The notes: generated from the sequence alone by a model not told the origin. 64,000 nucleotides of DNA from Sitta carolinensis (GCA_032173965.1 CM063283.1:86944243-87008242); one strand, 5' to 3'. Positions 41,704 to 53,952 are shown, counted from the stretch's first letter. Program-made: numbers and translations.

Positions 41704-41705
<2 letters not shown>
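34097..41705. other. 7.6 kb of non-coding sequence, no gene recognised
   Basis: AT-rich unique sequence with A-rich low complexity at 36649-36682 and a small hairpin at 37484-37539. GC-richer patches occur at about 36090-36310 and 38240-38530, but their frames resemble no known protein. No retrotransposon was recognised. Confidence 0.5.
37484..37539. repeat. 12-bp inverted repeat with 32-base loop
   Basis: ATAGTAAAAGCT at 37484-37495 is the exact reverse complement of AGCTTTTACTAT at 37528-37539. The arms are AT-rich and short, so the structure is weak and may be accidental. Confidence 0.5.

Positions 41706-41706
<1 letters not shown>

Positions 41707-41758
<52 letters not shown>
41707..41758. 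repeat. (CA)n microsatellite, about 26 repeats
   Basis: An uninterrupted CA dinucleotide array, with no interruptions that would stabilise it. It should be highly polymorphic. Confidence 0.97.
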
Positions 41759-41761
<3 letters not shown>

Positions 41762-44700
41762 AAATATGTTTTTCTGCAATTATTGTGGTGTTGGGTTTTT
41801 TTCTCCCCTTAGGAAAATACACCTAACTGTAAGATGGATATACCGAATCTGCTTCTTTCATAATGCCCATTTAATATATGTGATTGGCAGATGATAGAAC
41901 TGGTAGAAAAATAATTGTAAATAAGAAAAATACAATAAATAAAGGTAAAATAAATTTTAAAAGTGTATATTTGTACACAGTATGCTGTATTTTAGAAAAT
42001 GTATTTTAAATTAATTCCCTTTTTTTTTGTCTAGATCAATACCATTGTGATCAGTACTGATTAAAATGGAAACACTTCTAAATAAAATACACTAAATTTT
42101 CTCAAATTAATTTCCCCACCTCCTAAACGTTTAAAAAATAATCCACAAAAGAGCTTGAGGATCTTGTTCCTTTTGAGGCAGTGTAATCTTACATATTTTT
42201 TATTCATATCTGATACTATAAAAGCTACAGAAAGATTCTATTGTTAGTATGTACCATATTATTGGTATTAACACACTCTAAATATGTGGAAATCTCATTC
42301 CAGCGGGGTTTTCTGTTTAATTTGTTCCCCTGTGATAATTACAGTTTTTGTCTGAGATGAGAGTCTTTTTTGTTAAGCTCCAGTGCTTCTGTGCAGTCCA
42401 ACTGTTATGCTGAGAAGTAAATGAAAAAGCCTGTGCTCAAAAGCAATGGAAATAGGCCTCAGAACATTCATTTTCAGGTCTCAGCTCTGTGCAGAACAAA
42501 AAGACACAGTGTGATTTTGAAAGATGATGTCCTATCGATATGTTAGAAATTATGGGAATTTTCCATTGAAATATAGGAGTTCCTCCAAAGAGTTTATTTT
42601 ATTTTATTAGTTTATTTGGCTCCCTTATTTATTATTTGTTTGTATTAGGAACAGTTGGAGCAACAAATAGATATGTGTATATATATATACACATGCATGC
42701 ACATTTAGGTATATTTTTATATAAGAATGTATGTAAAAATGTATGTATTGCTCTTTACCCGAGTTTCATTTTACCAAGGTAACATGAAGTAGGGTGGTAG
42801 GTTTTAAGATTACCAACACTGATCGATAATCAATGTGCTGTTTTCCTCAAGTATGATCCATTTCAATGAGTGAAAAAAATGGTGCAGGGCAACATTGTCA
42901 CTTAGATGACATCTGTCATCTCCTGCTTCTAACACATAAACCAACATCAGATACACAAAAGTTACACTCTTCCCATTTTTTTTTTTTTTCCGTACAGGTA
43001 CATGGATACCAATCCACACAAAGAGTGATGGAATGGAAAAAAATTCTTACTGTCCATGCAAATGGCAGGAAGGTAAGAAGAAAGAACCACGGCACATTGC
43101 AAGAAAGGTTGAGAATTTGAAATGACCTTGGTAGATTTGCAAAATGGTCTGGAAAAGAATACAGGGAGGGAGTATGAAATTCATGAAGGACAAGTGCAAG
43201 GCACTACTTAAAAGATACATATTCAATAAATACAGGATGGAGTTAGCTGATTGGACAGAAATTTTTCTTAGAAATTGGTATCTATATGGGTCATTACTGC
43301 AGGCTTGATGTGTTACAGGCATCAAATTTCTGAAGAAAAAATAAAATTATTCTGTGGTGCAAATGCAAGAGAAAGTATACATAATATTTAAAACAAAATA
43401 ATTCGTCCTGTTTAGTTCATGTTGTGAAGGCATTAATAAAAGTGCCTGAATATCACACTTCAGAACTGACATGTATCTTTTTGACAAGAATGATCAGAAG
43501 CCTATGAAGACTTTCAAAAAGACTGGATGCATTTAGTTCATCTAAAGATGATAAAGAAGGGAATTATGGTATGTTTCTCTAAGAAAGGAAAACTCTGTTA
43601 CTCATATTCCTGCTCAATCTGCAGAGAAGGTCATAATACAAAAGGAAAGGTTTTGCTTAAAGATCAGAATTTTTTAGAGGCAAAATGTTTTGGTTTATGG
43701 AGAGACAGTTCGGTGGATACAGGGACTCATGGAAGGATATGGTCAAGAAGAAGACTTGAACACTCTCCAGCCCCATTTTCATGACATTTACATAGAACAG
43801 AGTCTGCTCCAATGTCTTATTTCATTGCATTTACTTCAAATGTCCACTAAATATCACTTACCGTATTCCTTTTTTAAAAACAGAGAGGGGTTTCCCTTCT
43901 CTTTCCCATGACACAGATTCTATCTTGTTCTCTTGCTTTTCTTCTCTGTACATTTATTTGCCCCACTCTAAGACATCCAGTCTTTCTATGTCTCTTCAGT
44001 CACAGTGCATCTTCTTTCCTTCTCTCTTAGCTCCTTTCTGTCTCCTCTCCTTTTAAATTTCTCCGTTCTTGTCCTGTCCTGTTTTTAAAGAGGGAGGAAA
44101 AGCCTGAAGCTGGAGACTCCCACAGGCAGTTATTCCTCTTCTGTGACTTTAGAGATAGAATGCAAGGGGTCAGACCTGCTGTGTTTTCCAAGTTCTTGGG
44201 TTGCAAGGTGGGCAAAGTGGAAGCAGACACAAAGGAACAAGATATGCTGCTGAGGGAAACTCAAAGAGGAGCTCATAGAGCCCCAGCCACTGCTGTGGAC
44301 AGCCTCCTTCTGCCCCAGTGTGGCACTTTAACTATGGATTATTTATTACTGGAGAACCTACACATTGTTTATTTTCACTCCTGCTGGATTTCATCCCCTT
44401 TACTACTTCAGGGCAAAGAACTTAGTTCCAACCTTCAGCCTCTCAGGAGTACTGCAAGAGAACAATATTTGCCTTTTAAGGCATTTTTAAGAGAAACACT
44501 TCTCTTTTTGAAGGGTTGAGGGGAAGATTTTTCTTCTCCTCTCTAGTTTATCAATTCCTCCTAGTCTTGGCTCAGTCTAAAGCGTGCTTTCACACAGCTC
44601 CTGTAATGGTCTCTTCCCCTGGGACAAAGGATGGGTCCTGCTGATTAGACTACAGGAAAGCTCTACCACAGCATAGTTGTTTCTTCTTTTCCTAATTGAT

Positions 44701-45799
44701 ACAGGTTGTATAGTAGTTTATACACAAACTCGCAGACATCACAGACATACTCATCACACATCCATTTGGGCAAGTACTTGACTCCAAACCACCAACATTT
44801 CCTCTGCAAGCATTGGAAATTGCAGCCTTTCCTGTGACCTCTCCACTGAGACTCTGTGAGAATTCCCTGACTGCACTACTACTCCCCTGTCCCTTCTCAC
44901 AGGGGCTTTTGCTTCCCAGCTGGTGCCAGGATCTGCTTTAACTGGTCCTGAAAGATTACTCCTCTCTGGGTATGTGATAACAATACAGTGGTCCCGTTAC
45001 TGCAATGTCATCTCTGCACAGTCACTTGGATGTTGCAATTAGGGATCTTGAAACCAAGAAAATCAAGGACTGCACAAGTGTGTAGTCTCTTGGCTACTCA
45101 GAGCAGGTGTGATATGATGCCCACACACCAATCAGCAAGGAGCATTCGGGGGTAAAGCTGCCAAAAAACAGTGGTTTGGTAGGTTCCTTACTAGCAGATG
45201 TAGAAAATGTCATCTCCTTTGCGGGTGCTCTCATCTCCGTGTTTGCACTGTCACATTGGTGCAAGGACCTTAGTTCCAAAAACCTGTCAAAGAAACTGGA
45301 CAAACATTTCCCACTACTAGCCCTATCCTCAGGCCCTATGCTGTGGACAGGCTGAGGCAGCCCTGCAGGGTGGCAGGGATAACCCTCAGACCCACCAGCT
45401 GCCAGCACAGCCTGACAGGAAAATAAACAAGCAGAAATCCCAAAGAAAATAAGAGCAATGGAACCAACTCACATCAATAAAAGATTCCTGAAGGGTTTTA
45501 GGAAATATATTTGTCACTCACAAAAAGAAAGAAAGAAAACACAGACAGCAACCAAAACTAGGCATATCAGCTTCACCACATCACAGCACCAGCCCATTTT
45601 AAACAGACTGTGGTTACCTTGGTTATGTAGTGGGTACCCTTTGTGAAAACCAAATAAACAAACACACACACTCCACTAATGCAGGAGCTGCTCTCAGACT
45701 TCATATTGGCTCTGAGCCACATCTCCCGCAGTAAAGGGGAGTGTGGAAATGCACAGCCTTGGCAGCAGCTTCCAGTGCCTCAGGCTCTCACAGTTTATT
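41759..45799. other. 4 kb of non-coding sequence, no gene recognised
   Basis: Sequence up to about 43.5 kb is AT-rich. From about 43.9 to 45.4 kb it is less AT-rich and pyrimidine-rich, with open frames of 104-119 codons that show no family resemblance. A 22-bp AT-rich palindrome lies at 42673-42694. The composition shift may mark an old unrecognised repeat. Confidence 0.5.
42673..42694. repeat. 22-bp perfect palindrome of TA/CA repeats
   Basis: An ATGTG...(TA)n...CACAT unit is exactly self-complementary and continues into CATGCATGCA. It can extrude as a cruciform but is most likely a product of alternating dinucleotide slippage. Confidence 0.8.
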
Positions 45800-46040
45800 T
45801 TATTTATTTATAGGATTTTCTATGGCACTCGTCACCCTCATATCTAAGCATCTTAGAAGTATTAGTAGACTTACCCTCACAACCCCTCTTAGAGATACAA
45901 AAGTTATTATCTCCATTTTATAGATACAGAACTAATAGGTCACTAACTTGCTCAGTTTCAGAAGGAGAATCTGTCAGAAAGGGACTAGACAAGCCCCTGA
46001 GTTCCATTCCTGGACTTTAACCACAGAAGTTTCCCTCCAG
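45800..46040 (-). repeat. degraded MIR-like CORE-SINE, antisense
   Basis: The plus strand reads, in order, a CCCTCACAACCCC block (about 45873-45885), TTATTATCTCCATTTTATAGAT at about 45904-45925, ACTTGCTCAGTTTC (45947-45960) and a terminal TTTAACCACAGAAG (46017-46030). This is the reverse complement of the MIR order: GTGGTTAA near the 5' tRNA-like head, then the AAATGG-GATAATAA core, then GTTGTGAGG. The head, core and part of the tail are all represented, although divergence is large. No box A/box B promoter function can be expected. Confidence 0.6.
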
Positions 46041-46104
46041 GGGCATTAATGAGACTGTTGAAATACAGAAAGTTGAACATCATCATGGATATATTTGACT
46101 CCCG

Positions 46105-46141
46105 TTTTTTTTTTTGTGGTTTTTTTTTTTTTTTTTTTTTT
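46105..46141. repeat. interrupted poly(T) tract
   Basis: Eleven T, then GTGG, then 22 T. It is low complexity with no recognisable retroposed body attached. Confidence 0.85.
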
Positions 46142-47864
46142 CTGCAGTGATGTGTCTAGCAGCTGTTAAGTACATAGAAAAAAAAGGTAAAAAATCATTT
46201 TTCTTAATTTCTGAGGTCTAAATAGGGGTATCAATACAGTACACCTTTTTCATTAGTGTTTATAATAAGAGCAGCTGATATAATTTAGACTTGCATGTAA
46301 CCAAAGTCTAACACATTTTTGGCATGACACTAATCCTAAATTAGTTGGTCTATGTTTATTTTTATTTTTTGCTTCTGTTTGTGGTTAATTTTTCTAATTT
46401 GAGGACAATCTGGAGCTTCTCTGAAGTAAGATTCTTTTTTCATTCCATTTTCTCTTCAACTCCTCTCAGTTAACATCAAGAATTAAGCCACCTGTTGTGC
46501 AGCTATTTTGGTGTTCAAACTGGCCACTGCTATAGAATTGTGCCTCTTGCTCTCCATCACTATACAGAAAAGCAGCAGATACTTCTGTGTGTCAAGAAAC
46601 CAGGAGGATCCCATGTCACTGCAAATGAACCATGAATTTCCAGGGTTCACAGGACAACGAGAAAGACAGGATGAGTCATGTGACTTTTGTGTTGCACCCT
46701 GATAAATGGCAGGTCAAGGAGGGTTGTGTTTAATAGTATATTCCTCAATGAAATGTCACTTTTTCCTCAATGTGTCCTCTGTGTGAGCTAATTAAAATCA
46801 TGTTTTACTGCAATGTCAGCACATGAAGTTGCTGACTTTCTTGTTGTCTTCTACATAGTACAAAATGAATGTTGTCATTTGATAAATTCAGGATCTTAAA
46901 GGTTCTGTCTGATGGGGTCTAATGTATGCTGCTCTATATATGTTTAATGCTTTCAAACTGCCTCTCTTCCTTTGTTCAAATCACAGCATTCATGACCTGT
47001 ACATAATGATCTCTCCTATCATCCTTAAGCCTCAACCTACTCAAAATTAAGAGAATTTTTTAAAAGATCTCAAACAAATATTGGCATTACTGCCCTTCCA
47101 GACTGTTTTAAATTAGTTTTTAAGCAATGTGTCCAAAAGCCATGCTCATATGCATCCAATGAGAATTGGCTGTACAGGTGCAATTTTCTTACAAGTTACT
47201 TTTATATTGATGTCAGGGTATGTTTGCAATGTTCATTTAGAAATAAATTGTACCACCTTACACCACATCTATAATAAGCAGTAGATAAAGACTATGGTTA
47301 TAGAAAGCATGGGATTAATTTTTCTAAATAACAATTGCAGGATTGGCACCAGGATTCTTCTTTGTAAATCTCTTGGAAACTGCTGTTTATGGTGCATCTC
47401 ATCTCAGTAATAGGAATATGAATGAGAAAGACAAACAACCTCCTACTGCATTAACTTTTGCTTTTACTATTTCTATCCTTGTATCTTGTAAAATTTCTTT
47501 TAACAAAACACCAAAGTCAGTATCTCTGCATGTTTTACAGTAAATTACAAAGAGCAAAGTTTCCGGCTTTGGCTTGACACTCTATCACAGTGTGCTGGGA
47601 TCCACACAGACCTCGTAAATTAGTTTGGGACTCAGTCAGTTCTTCAGTGAGTATTTTCCACATATTAATTTATTGATAGGTGCTACAACAGTGAGTGGTG
47701 TCAATTCAAGCCACTGCTCAGTCCAAGGCATACCTTCACCCTCCTCCCCTCCCCCATCCTCATCCAGCTTGCTTCCCTAGTACTGAGAGCCAGTGCAATG
47801 CAGACTTCTGGCTGAGATACAAAACACAGATCTCAAAGAAATTCTCTCACCTCCTAAAGACCTT
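46142..47864. other. non-coding sequence, nothing recognised
   Basis: AT-rich with short overlapping frames. No repeat family, RNA gene or exon was identified. Confidence 0.55.
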
Positions 47865-47935
47865 ATGCGAAGCCCATTAAAGCTGATGAGAGCCTTCCCA
47901 TTGACTTCAGAAGGCCTCAGATCCAGCTCCCCAGG
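47865..47935. repeat. ancient sauropsid-type interspersed repeat fragment
   Basis: AAGCCCATTAAAGCTGATGAGAG is followed by CTTCCCATTGACTTCAGAAGG and CCTCAGATCCAGC. The CCATTGACTTCA...GGATC phrase recurs in many old repeats of birds, turtles and crocodiles. I recognise the phrase but cannot name the family with certainty. Confidence 0.4.
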
Positions 47936-48070
47936 GAAAAGATGTTAACACTCCTGCATCCTTAAACCAGCTAGGAGAACTTCTTGAAATCAATATCTCT
48001 CTATCAATATTGGTACCTAAACCCCCTAAAATACAACAAAGACACTTGTGAATCCTTCCAGCTGCAGGGG

Positions 48071-48088
48071 AAAAAAAAAAAAAAAAAA
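48071..48088. repeat. poly(A) tract, 18 bases
   Basis: An A run embedded in a CAAAACAGAAAAC low-complexity context. There is no sign of a retroposed gene. Confidence 0.85.
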
Positions 48089-48311
48089 CAAAACAGAAAA
48101 CAAGTCCTTGGGAGACACCATTACCTAAAATAAGCAGCTGAGTCTGAGCAGTGACCACAACAGCTACAAAACTGTATCCTAACCTTTCTGTGTTTGTACT
48201 CAGCTTTGCTTTACTGTACTCCCAGCTCCACACTGAATGCACTAAATGACTCACATTACACACACTGCAACAAAGGCAGTTATACCCCAATCTTCATTAA
48301 GGTCTTAATGC

Positions 48312-48419
48312 AGCAAGGTACTTAAGCACATGCCTAACTTTAAGTAGAAGGGAAGTCTAATTAACTTCAATGGGACTGCTTGCTTGCTTTAAGCCAGGCA
48401 TGTGCTTAAGTACCTAGCT
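48312..48419. repeat. palindromic ancient repeat (MITE-like)
   Basis: GGTACTTAAGCACATGCCT at 48317-48335 is exactly reverse-complementary to 48396-48414. The pairing continues outward imperfectly (CAGCAA against TAGCTG). The centre carries AACTTCAATGGGA, close to the CCCATTGACTTCAATGGG heart of a well-known palindromic sauropsid repeat. The right-hand arm also keeps the internal TTTAAGC word. It is non-coding and very old in its family, yet the terminal arms remain perfectly matched here. Confidence 0.6.
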
Positions 48420-48949
48420 GAAACTGAGACGAAGACTCCAGGTGCTACCATTTATACAAGTGTCATTAAACACAGAGTTAGTGTACTTACATACACAAAC
48501 TTCCTCACCCCTAAAACCACATCATTAAATTATAGCACTTACTAGAAAACAGCAAAAGTGAGTATATTGATGAAGCATCACATACATTAATATACATACA
48601 TAAGCATTAAAGTGATCAAAAATGCAATATCCCATGCACATTTTCAGCACTCCACCTGTGGTATGTGTATGTGTACCTGTTCCTTCAGATGTCAGGTTTC
48701 TATAGCCAGAGACTGCAGACCTCTGAAAGGCCTGTGAAAAAGACTCAGATCTGAAAATAATACTACCTCTGACTTAGGTAAAAAAGAACAAAGAACTGAA
48801 ACAGGAAATGGTTAGTACTGAAGGGCAAAACAAAAACTGTTTAGGTTCCTTAACAGTCCTATTTTGTACTTGCAAGTGTTTATGTAATTTTTTTAGTTAA
48901 TATGAATTTCTTGTATTTTTAGTGCCCATTTAATTGTCATCAGATAGAA
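48420..48949. other. non-coding sequence, nothing recognised
   Basis: A CATACATTAATATACATACATA low-complexity stretch near 48580-48602 is the only notable feature. Confidence 0.55.
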
Positions 48950-49025
48950 ATTAAGCCACTCGCTGTGTGACTGCAGGCAAGTTGCTTGACCTTCTTTTTA
49001 GTCCTCTTATCTGGCTTCATAATCC
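48950..49025 (+). repeat. MIR-like CORE-SINE fragment
   Basis: GCCACTCGCTGTGTGACTGC followed by AGGCAAGTTGCTTGACCTTC (about 48955-48994) closely tracks the MIR phrase that contains CACTT...GCTGTGTGACC..GGGCAAGTTACTTAACC. TCCTCTTATCTGG after it fits the CCTCATCTGT part. Only some 70 bases remain. Confidence 0.55.
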
Positions 49026-50837
49026 AGCATAAATGGGAGCTCACTAAAATCTAGAAGCTGTATGTGTGCTGAGCAGAATAAGTTGGCTAGTCTACTGTTT
49101 AGTTCATCAACAATTTTGTCAGGGTCAGAAAAAATTTACTGGAAAAGAACAACCTCTCTCAGACCAGGTAGGTTTTAGTTCTTCCTACTCCCCATGACAT
49201 TTTTTTGAGCTGTGTTTCTTCATTAGCAGTTAGACTCCATGAGATTAAAGGTGCTTTCAAACCTAAATGAGACTATAATTTGCTAATTCTATAATTAAGA
49301 GTTGCAGGAGAAAGCAGTGAACTGCATATTTGAAGCTGCATAGGGGTTCCTACTAAGAAACCTAGGATCTCAAAAAATTAGGTCTCCTTTCTCAATTCTC
49401 TGAGCAGCTCACAGCTCTCAGTACAGCTCACAAGGGGAGTGGCATGCTTTCCCTGTGAGTATGTGGCTAAGAACCCAAACATATGCACAGACTGTGGATT
49501 ATTCTTGGATATATCTCTGTTTGGTAAATACAGTTGTTAAATAATGTTTGCCTCATGCTCAGGACAATATGGAGTGACTGCCTCAGACTGAGCATGAAGG
49601 ATTTAGCCCACAGGGAATAGTGCACCTGAAGGAGATCGGGGAAATTTAATCTTTAGGATGAAGGGAGAAAGATAATAGACAAAGCTAATTGGTGTGACTT
49701 TCATTTTATATATGACAGTTAAATACTATGGTGATGAGTATAGAACTGTTTTTTTCTCCTTTCAATTGATTATCTGATTATTTTGCTGAGGTCAGTAGCA
49801 AGTGTCTCTGACCTCATTGTTTGCTGAAGCAACTGTATTGTCACCAGCACTGGAGTGGAACATTGCTAACTGAATGGGTTAAGAAAACTGCTCATAAAAA
49901 TGCTGAAATGCTCTCAGTCTTTGGTAACCAAGACCATTACTGTATAAAAGGAGAGAGTGAAAAGAGCTTTACACTGGACAATTGCTTCAAATAATCATTT
50001 GTTAAACATCATTTTACTCACCTGTTATTTTACCTGCAGAAACAGTTCAGAGTCAAACTGCTGGATGCTCTAAAAAATCATCAAACACTTGAAATTAAGA
50101 TTTATTTGAAGAAAAATCACATGGAAAGTATTTCTAGAGAGTCTTTCACAGCGAAGAAACCTATGTATTAACAAAGTTATGCAATTAGTCTAGCAGTATT
50201 TGAGTATTTTTTTAAAACTGTAAAAAGAGAAGAAAAACCTGCTGTCTTAGATCTTTTCAAACAGAAAAGTGCTTTGCTTGATTTTATAAGCAACTTGCTG
50301 TTCTGTTGTCAGCCTTTCTGCATCTGTTATATCATGGGTCTTGACAACATCATAGGCCAATGTCCCTTGTGATTGAAGTAAAGTATTAAATTTTAGTATC
50401 CAGAACAAGGTGATATTTCAAAGGCCAGGCTGTTATTGAGCTTGCAGGTGAGAAGTCTCAAATTCTGAAATTCTGCATTTTATACAGAAGCACAACTGCT
50501 GACTTCAAAAATAAGTTTATAAGAAATTGCCAAGCACAAATGAACAAAGTTCCCAATGCTCCGGACCTGATTAGAGCAAGAGGGTTCCAGGGCAGAGTGC
50601 AAATTACTTTTCCTGAGCTTCTCTGTGGCTTCTTCACTTTACAGAATAAGAAACACCTGCTGGTAGTAGTGTTAGAGAAGATTGCACTAAAATCAGGCCT
50701 CAGCCTTATGTGAGAGTGACAGAAGAAAATTCCTGTAACTGAAATCTATTTTGCACTAGTAATAAAGCTGCATTAACACAGTTGAAATAATTGTATCATG
50801 CCATTGTAATACAGCGTAGAGAAATAATATGAGCTAT
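49026..50837. other. non-coding sequence, nothing recognised
   Basis: Unique AT-rich sequence with no open frame above 60 codons worth noting and no repeat family recognised. Confidence 0.55.
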
Positions 50838-51350
50838 TCCACCTTGAGTCCATCTCTGGGGCACCCAACATAAGAACATCCAGCTCTGGGGTACCCAACG
50901 TGAGAAGGAGGTGCTAGAGTGAAATGAAAGGAGGGCCACTAAGATGGTTAGAGGGCTGGAGAACTTCTCCTATTTGGCCTGGAGAAGAGCAGACTCCAAG
51001 GAGAGCTTACGGCCCATTCCAGTATCTAAAGGGGACTAAAAGAGAGATGGGGAGGTGCTTTTTTGAAGGTCACATAGTGATTGGACAAAAAATAATAGCT
51101 GTAAACTAAAAGAGAGCAGGTTTAGGTAAAAGGAAGAAATTCTTTACCGTGAGGGTGGTGAGGCACTGGCACAAGTTGCACAGAGACATTGTGTCCCCCG
51201 TCCCTGGTACTGTTCAAGGACAAGTTGCACTGAGCTCTGAGAGAGGAGGTCTCAGTGGAAGAGGGCAGAGGGGTTGGAACTAGACAATCTTTAAGGTCCC
51301 TTCCAACCCAAACCATTGTATGAATCTGTGGTTCTACTGAATCTGTGATT
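50838..51350 (+). mobile_element. CR1 LINE 3' end, 0.5 kb
   Basis: CR1 landmarks occur in order: GGGCACCCAACATAAGAA (about 50859-50876), GGCCTGGAGAAGAGCAGACT (50977-50996), AGGTTTAGGTAAAAGGAAGAAATT (51118-51141), CTTTACCGTGAGGGTGGTGAGG (51142-51163), GTACTGTTCAAGGACAAG (51207-51224), GGTTGGAACTAGACAATCTT (51272-51291), AAGGTCCCTTCCAACCC, and a terminal ladder of AATCTGTGATT type (51321-51350). These are the end of the reverse-transcriptase ORF, the 3' UTR and the microsatellite-like end used for target priming. The copy is 5'-truncated, carries many stops, and has a local 30-bp tandem duplication near its left edge. Confidence 0.88.
50854..50906 (+). repeat. 30-bp tandem duplication inside the CR1 copy
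   Basis: CTCTGGGGCACCCAACATAAGAA at 50854-50876 recurs at 50884-50906 with two substitutions, offset by exactly 30 bases. It arose either in this copy or in its source element. Confidence 0.7.
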
Positions 51351-53439
51351 TCCTGAGAAATATTCTGCTTGAGTAGTAAATTACATAAGTGCAAAGACAC
51401 CTCTCTGTATCATTAGTACAGAATTGTCCAGATTTCAGGCTGTTAACGGTGAATGCAAACACATTAACCTTAGGGATCATCAGGTTACAGCTGTTGATCT
51501 TTCCTGCAGGCAATCGCCAGACTAAGAAGTGTCACACCTATTCCCTTGGAATGGATGTACATACTGTCTGAATGATGAAGTGTGCTTTTTTTTTCTCCAA
51601 AAGTATGGAACTGGCTAGTGCTGCCAGGAGAAACAATGTGAATTGCAAAAGGTGTATATGACAGATAGGTGTTAGGGTAAACAGCCAACACAAAACACTG
51701 TGGTGTTCACTTCAGCTGTGGAATAAACCAAAATCCCCTGTTCTACAATAAGGATTTATGAAAAGAGAAGAGAGTACCTAAAATAAGCTTTCACAATTGG
51801 TCCCCACAAAGGGTAACAGAGCCCTTGACTGACATCACAGTAAAATCACAGGTAAACATAATTTCCTTTCCTAAGCAAGATTCATGGCATCAGGGTCATT
51901 CTGTTCTATGTCATACTCCATCAGAAGGACAGCAATTGCCTTCTCATGAACAATTTCATTCATTCCATCTTCCATACAACAGCTCCCATAAAGAATTCTG
52001 TTTCTATAATAATGGATGGAACTGTAAAAGACAAGAGAACATGGAAAGACAAAAAGAACTTGACTCTGAAAATTAAGGAGGTAAATAATTTAACAGTGAA
52101 TTTCTGCAGAACTGAGCTGAAGTCAGAAAAACATAGAATAAAGCCAACCTTTTTTGCCTGCTCTTACACTGATGAAACATTAACTATAATACATAACCAT
52201 TGGTGGTCATATTTCATTTGATAATCCATTAGAGCCTCACATAGTCCTCTGTTTTTTCATATAAAGTGTAATACTTTAGGGGGAGGGAAGCTGGCAGACA
52301 GAGGAAGAAGAGGATTTGTCCTCACACTGTGCTGGCACAATAATGTTCTTCCTGCTGAACTAATGGCTCTTCATGGGGTTTAGGTCAAAGAGTTTAATGG
52401 AGCTTAGCTCTGGATGTCTCAGTAACTTCTTAGATTCTGAAACTAAACTACTTTAGTCTTAAAATACAAATGATGATGGTCCTAATAAGGAGACACATTC
52501 CCAAGCAGACTTGAGAGAGAAATATATGACAAGAATGCTAAAACAGATTATATCTTTCTAATAATGCTAATGCTGAAAAAGATGTCTATCCCTAACCACA
52601 GACAAATTTACTATTTTCTGCAGTTCTCCAAGGCAGAGGAGAAGGAGAGGATTTTTGTGTTGAGAATGACTGCTACATTTTGTTTACCCCCTGAGACTTA
52701 AATACATACGTATATTTTTTAAAATACTGAGCTCTCATATCTGCATATATTTTGCTTTTTTGGTTATGAGACAGCATGTGGAGAGAATGCAAAAATCCTC
52801 TCACTGCACTGTATTCCAAGATGCAGCGTAAAATACCTTACCTCTATGTCAGGCACAAATGTCACTTTGAAAAAAGTTTCATTTTTTTTCGGAATTTCCA
52901 CTGTTATCTTCATCTACCTCTTGAAAAGTTTCTTCTCATAACATAGAACTGACATTACAGACAAATCTACTTGAACATCCAGATTTCTTTAATAACATAA
53001 ATCTTCTTCTTCTGCCTGATTTTACTGCACACTGGAGTGTCCTTATATATGTCCTATAATTGCACTTGAATCCACCAATTCCCTATTAAAGATATTTTGT
53101 TGTTACCAAACAGAAATATCCTGAAACCTCTCAATAGAAAGATAAAATTTCTTTCATCTGGAATTAGGAAGGAACAAGGAAAACTTGGAATTCTCTTTCA
53201 CAAAATTGATTGGTTTTTGGTGGTTTATTTTTTCTCACCTGGGTTGGCAATTTCTGTCCTGACAGATCTGTGTAGTTTCCTTGGTCAATAAGTAGAAAAT
53301 TAGGTATGAAGGATAAGTAGAACAGCTGCCCAAACTTCAGGGAAGAGAAAAAACTCTGTAACACACCTTACCTATAGTATGTTGGAAGCTTCTGTTATAG
53401 CATTTGTACAAAAAATGAAAATGCAAAAATCTAGAAAAT
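51351..53439. other. 2.1 kb of non-coding sequence, no gene recognised
   Basis: AT-rich, with open frames of 60-91 codons that resemble nothing known. A weak alternating TA stretch lies near 52706-52720. No repeat family was recognised up to the edge of the inverted duplication. Confidence 0.5.
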
Positions 53440-53699
53440 CTGAAAGCAAATATTTAATTCAAGAAGATCAAGGTATCATTACATCATGCTGCTATAGAGA
53501 CCTCTTGTGTCCTACATAGACTGGTAGATAAAACGAACAAAACAAAGTAAAACAAACTCCAAAGCCATAAATATTGTTTTAGATGTGAGGAGTCACAGCA
53601 GTCTAATATATCTGTAATGTACCTTGCACACTTTGAGGTCTTTCAAAACAATAGCATCTTCAAAGTGAGAGAGATATATTTTTTTTTACTCTAAAGGTT
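53440..53699 (+). repeat. left arm of a 260-bp inverted duplication
   Basis: These 260 bases are repeated in reverse complement at 55481-55736. By eye there are about five substitutions and about four inserted or deleted bases, the latter mostly in the T run near 53676-53688. That is close to 97% identity. Homology stops sharply at both edges: CTGAAAGC at the outer edge and CTAAAGGTT at the inner edge. The arm contains no recognised gene or transposon motif. The outer ends carry no target-site duplication, so a DNA transposon with long terminal inverted repeats is not supported. Confidence 0.92.
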
Positions 53700-53713
53700 T
53701 TTATTCCAATGGA

Positions 53714-53777
53714 TTTTCCACTTTTTCTTTACAGGTATATACACAGCTTCAGGAGTGTCTTGTGCCAGCTCTCATAC
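53714..53777 (+). repeat. copy 1 (left half) of a diverged direct repeat
   Basis: TTTACAGGTATATACACAGC and the following CTTCAGGAGTGTCTTGTGCC match 55031-55076 at roughly 80%. The right half of this copy continues at 54227-54280, after the nested LTR. The pair supplies an empty-site comparison for the LTR insertion. Confidence 0.7.
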
Positions 53778-53839
53778 TGATTCCTTCTGGAGGCTGACCT
53801 GGAACAGAGGCTAGACAGAGAAAAAGGATAAAGTAGGCA

Positions 53840-53845
53840 TTTATT
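53840..53845 (-). terminator. polyadenylation signal of the nested LTR
   Basis: Plus-strand TTTATT is AATAAA on the minus strand, in the expected position between the TATA box and the U5 end. Confidence 0.5.
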
Positions 53846-53952
53846 CAAAGGCCTTAATGGGTACACCTGGGCAGTGCAAGAATCCAGCTGGGCTACATCC
53901 CAGATGCACCCCAAAATGGTCACAAAATTCTCAACCAGTCACAAGTCTCACA

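Noticed and set aside
41707..41758. CRISPR-like or satellite repeat array
   Set aside because: It is a simple dinucleotide microsatellite. No spaced direct-repeat array occurs anywhere in the window.
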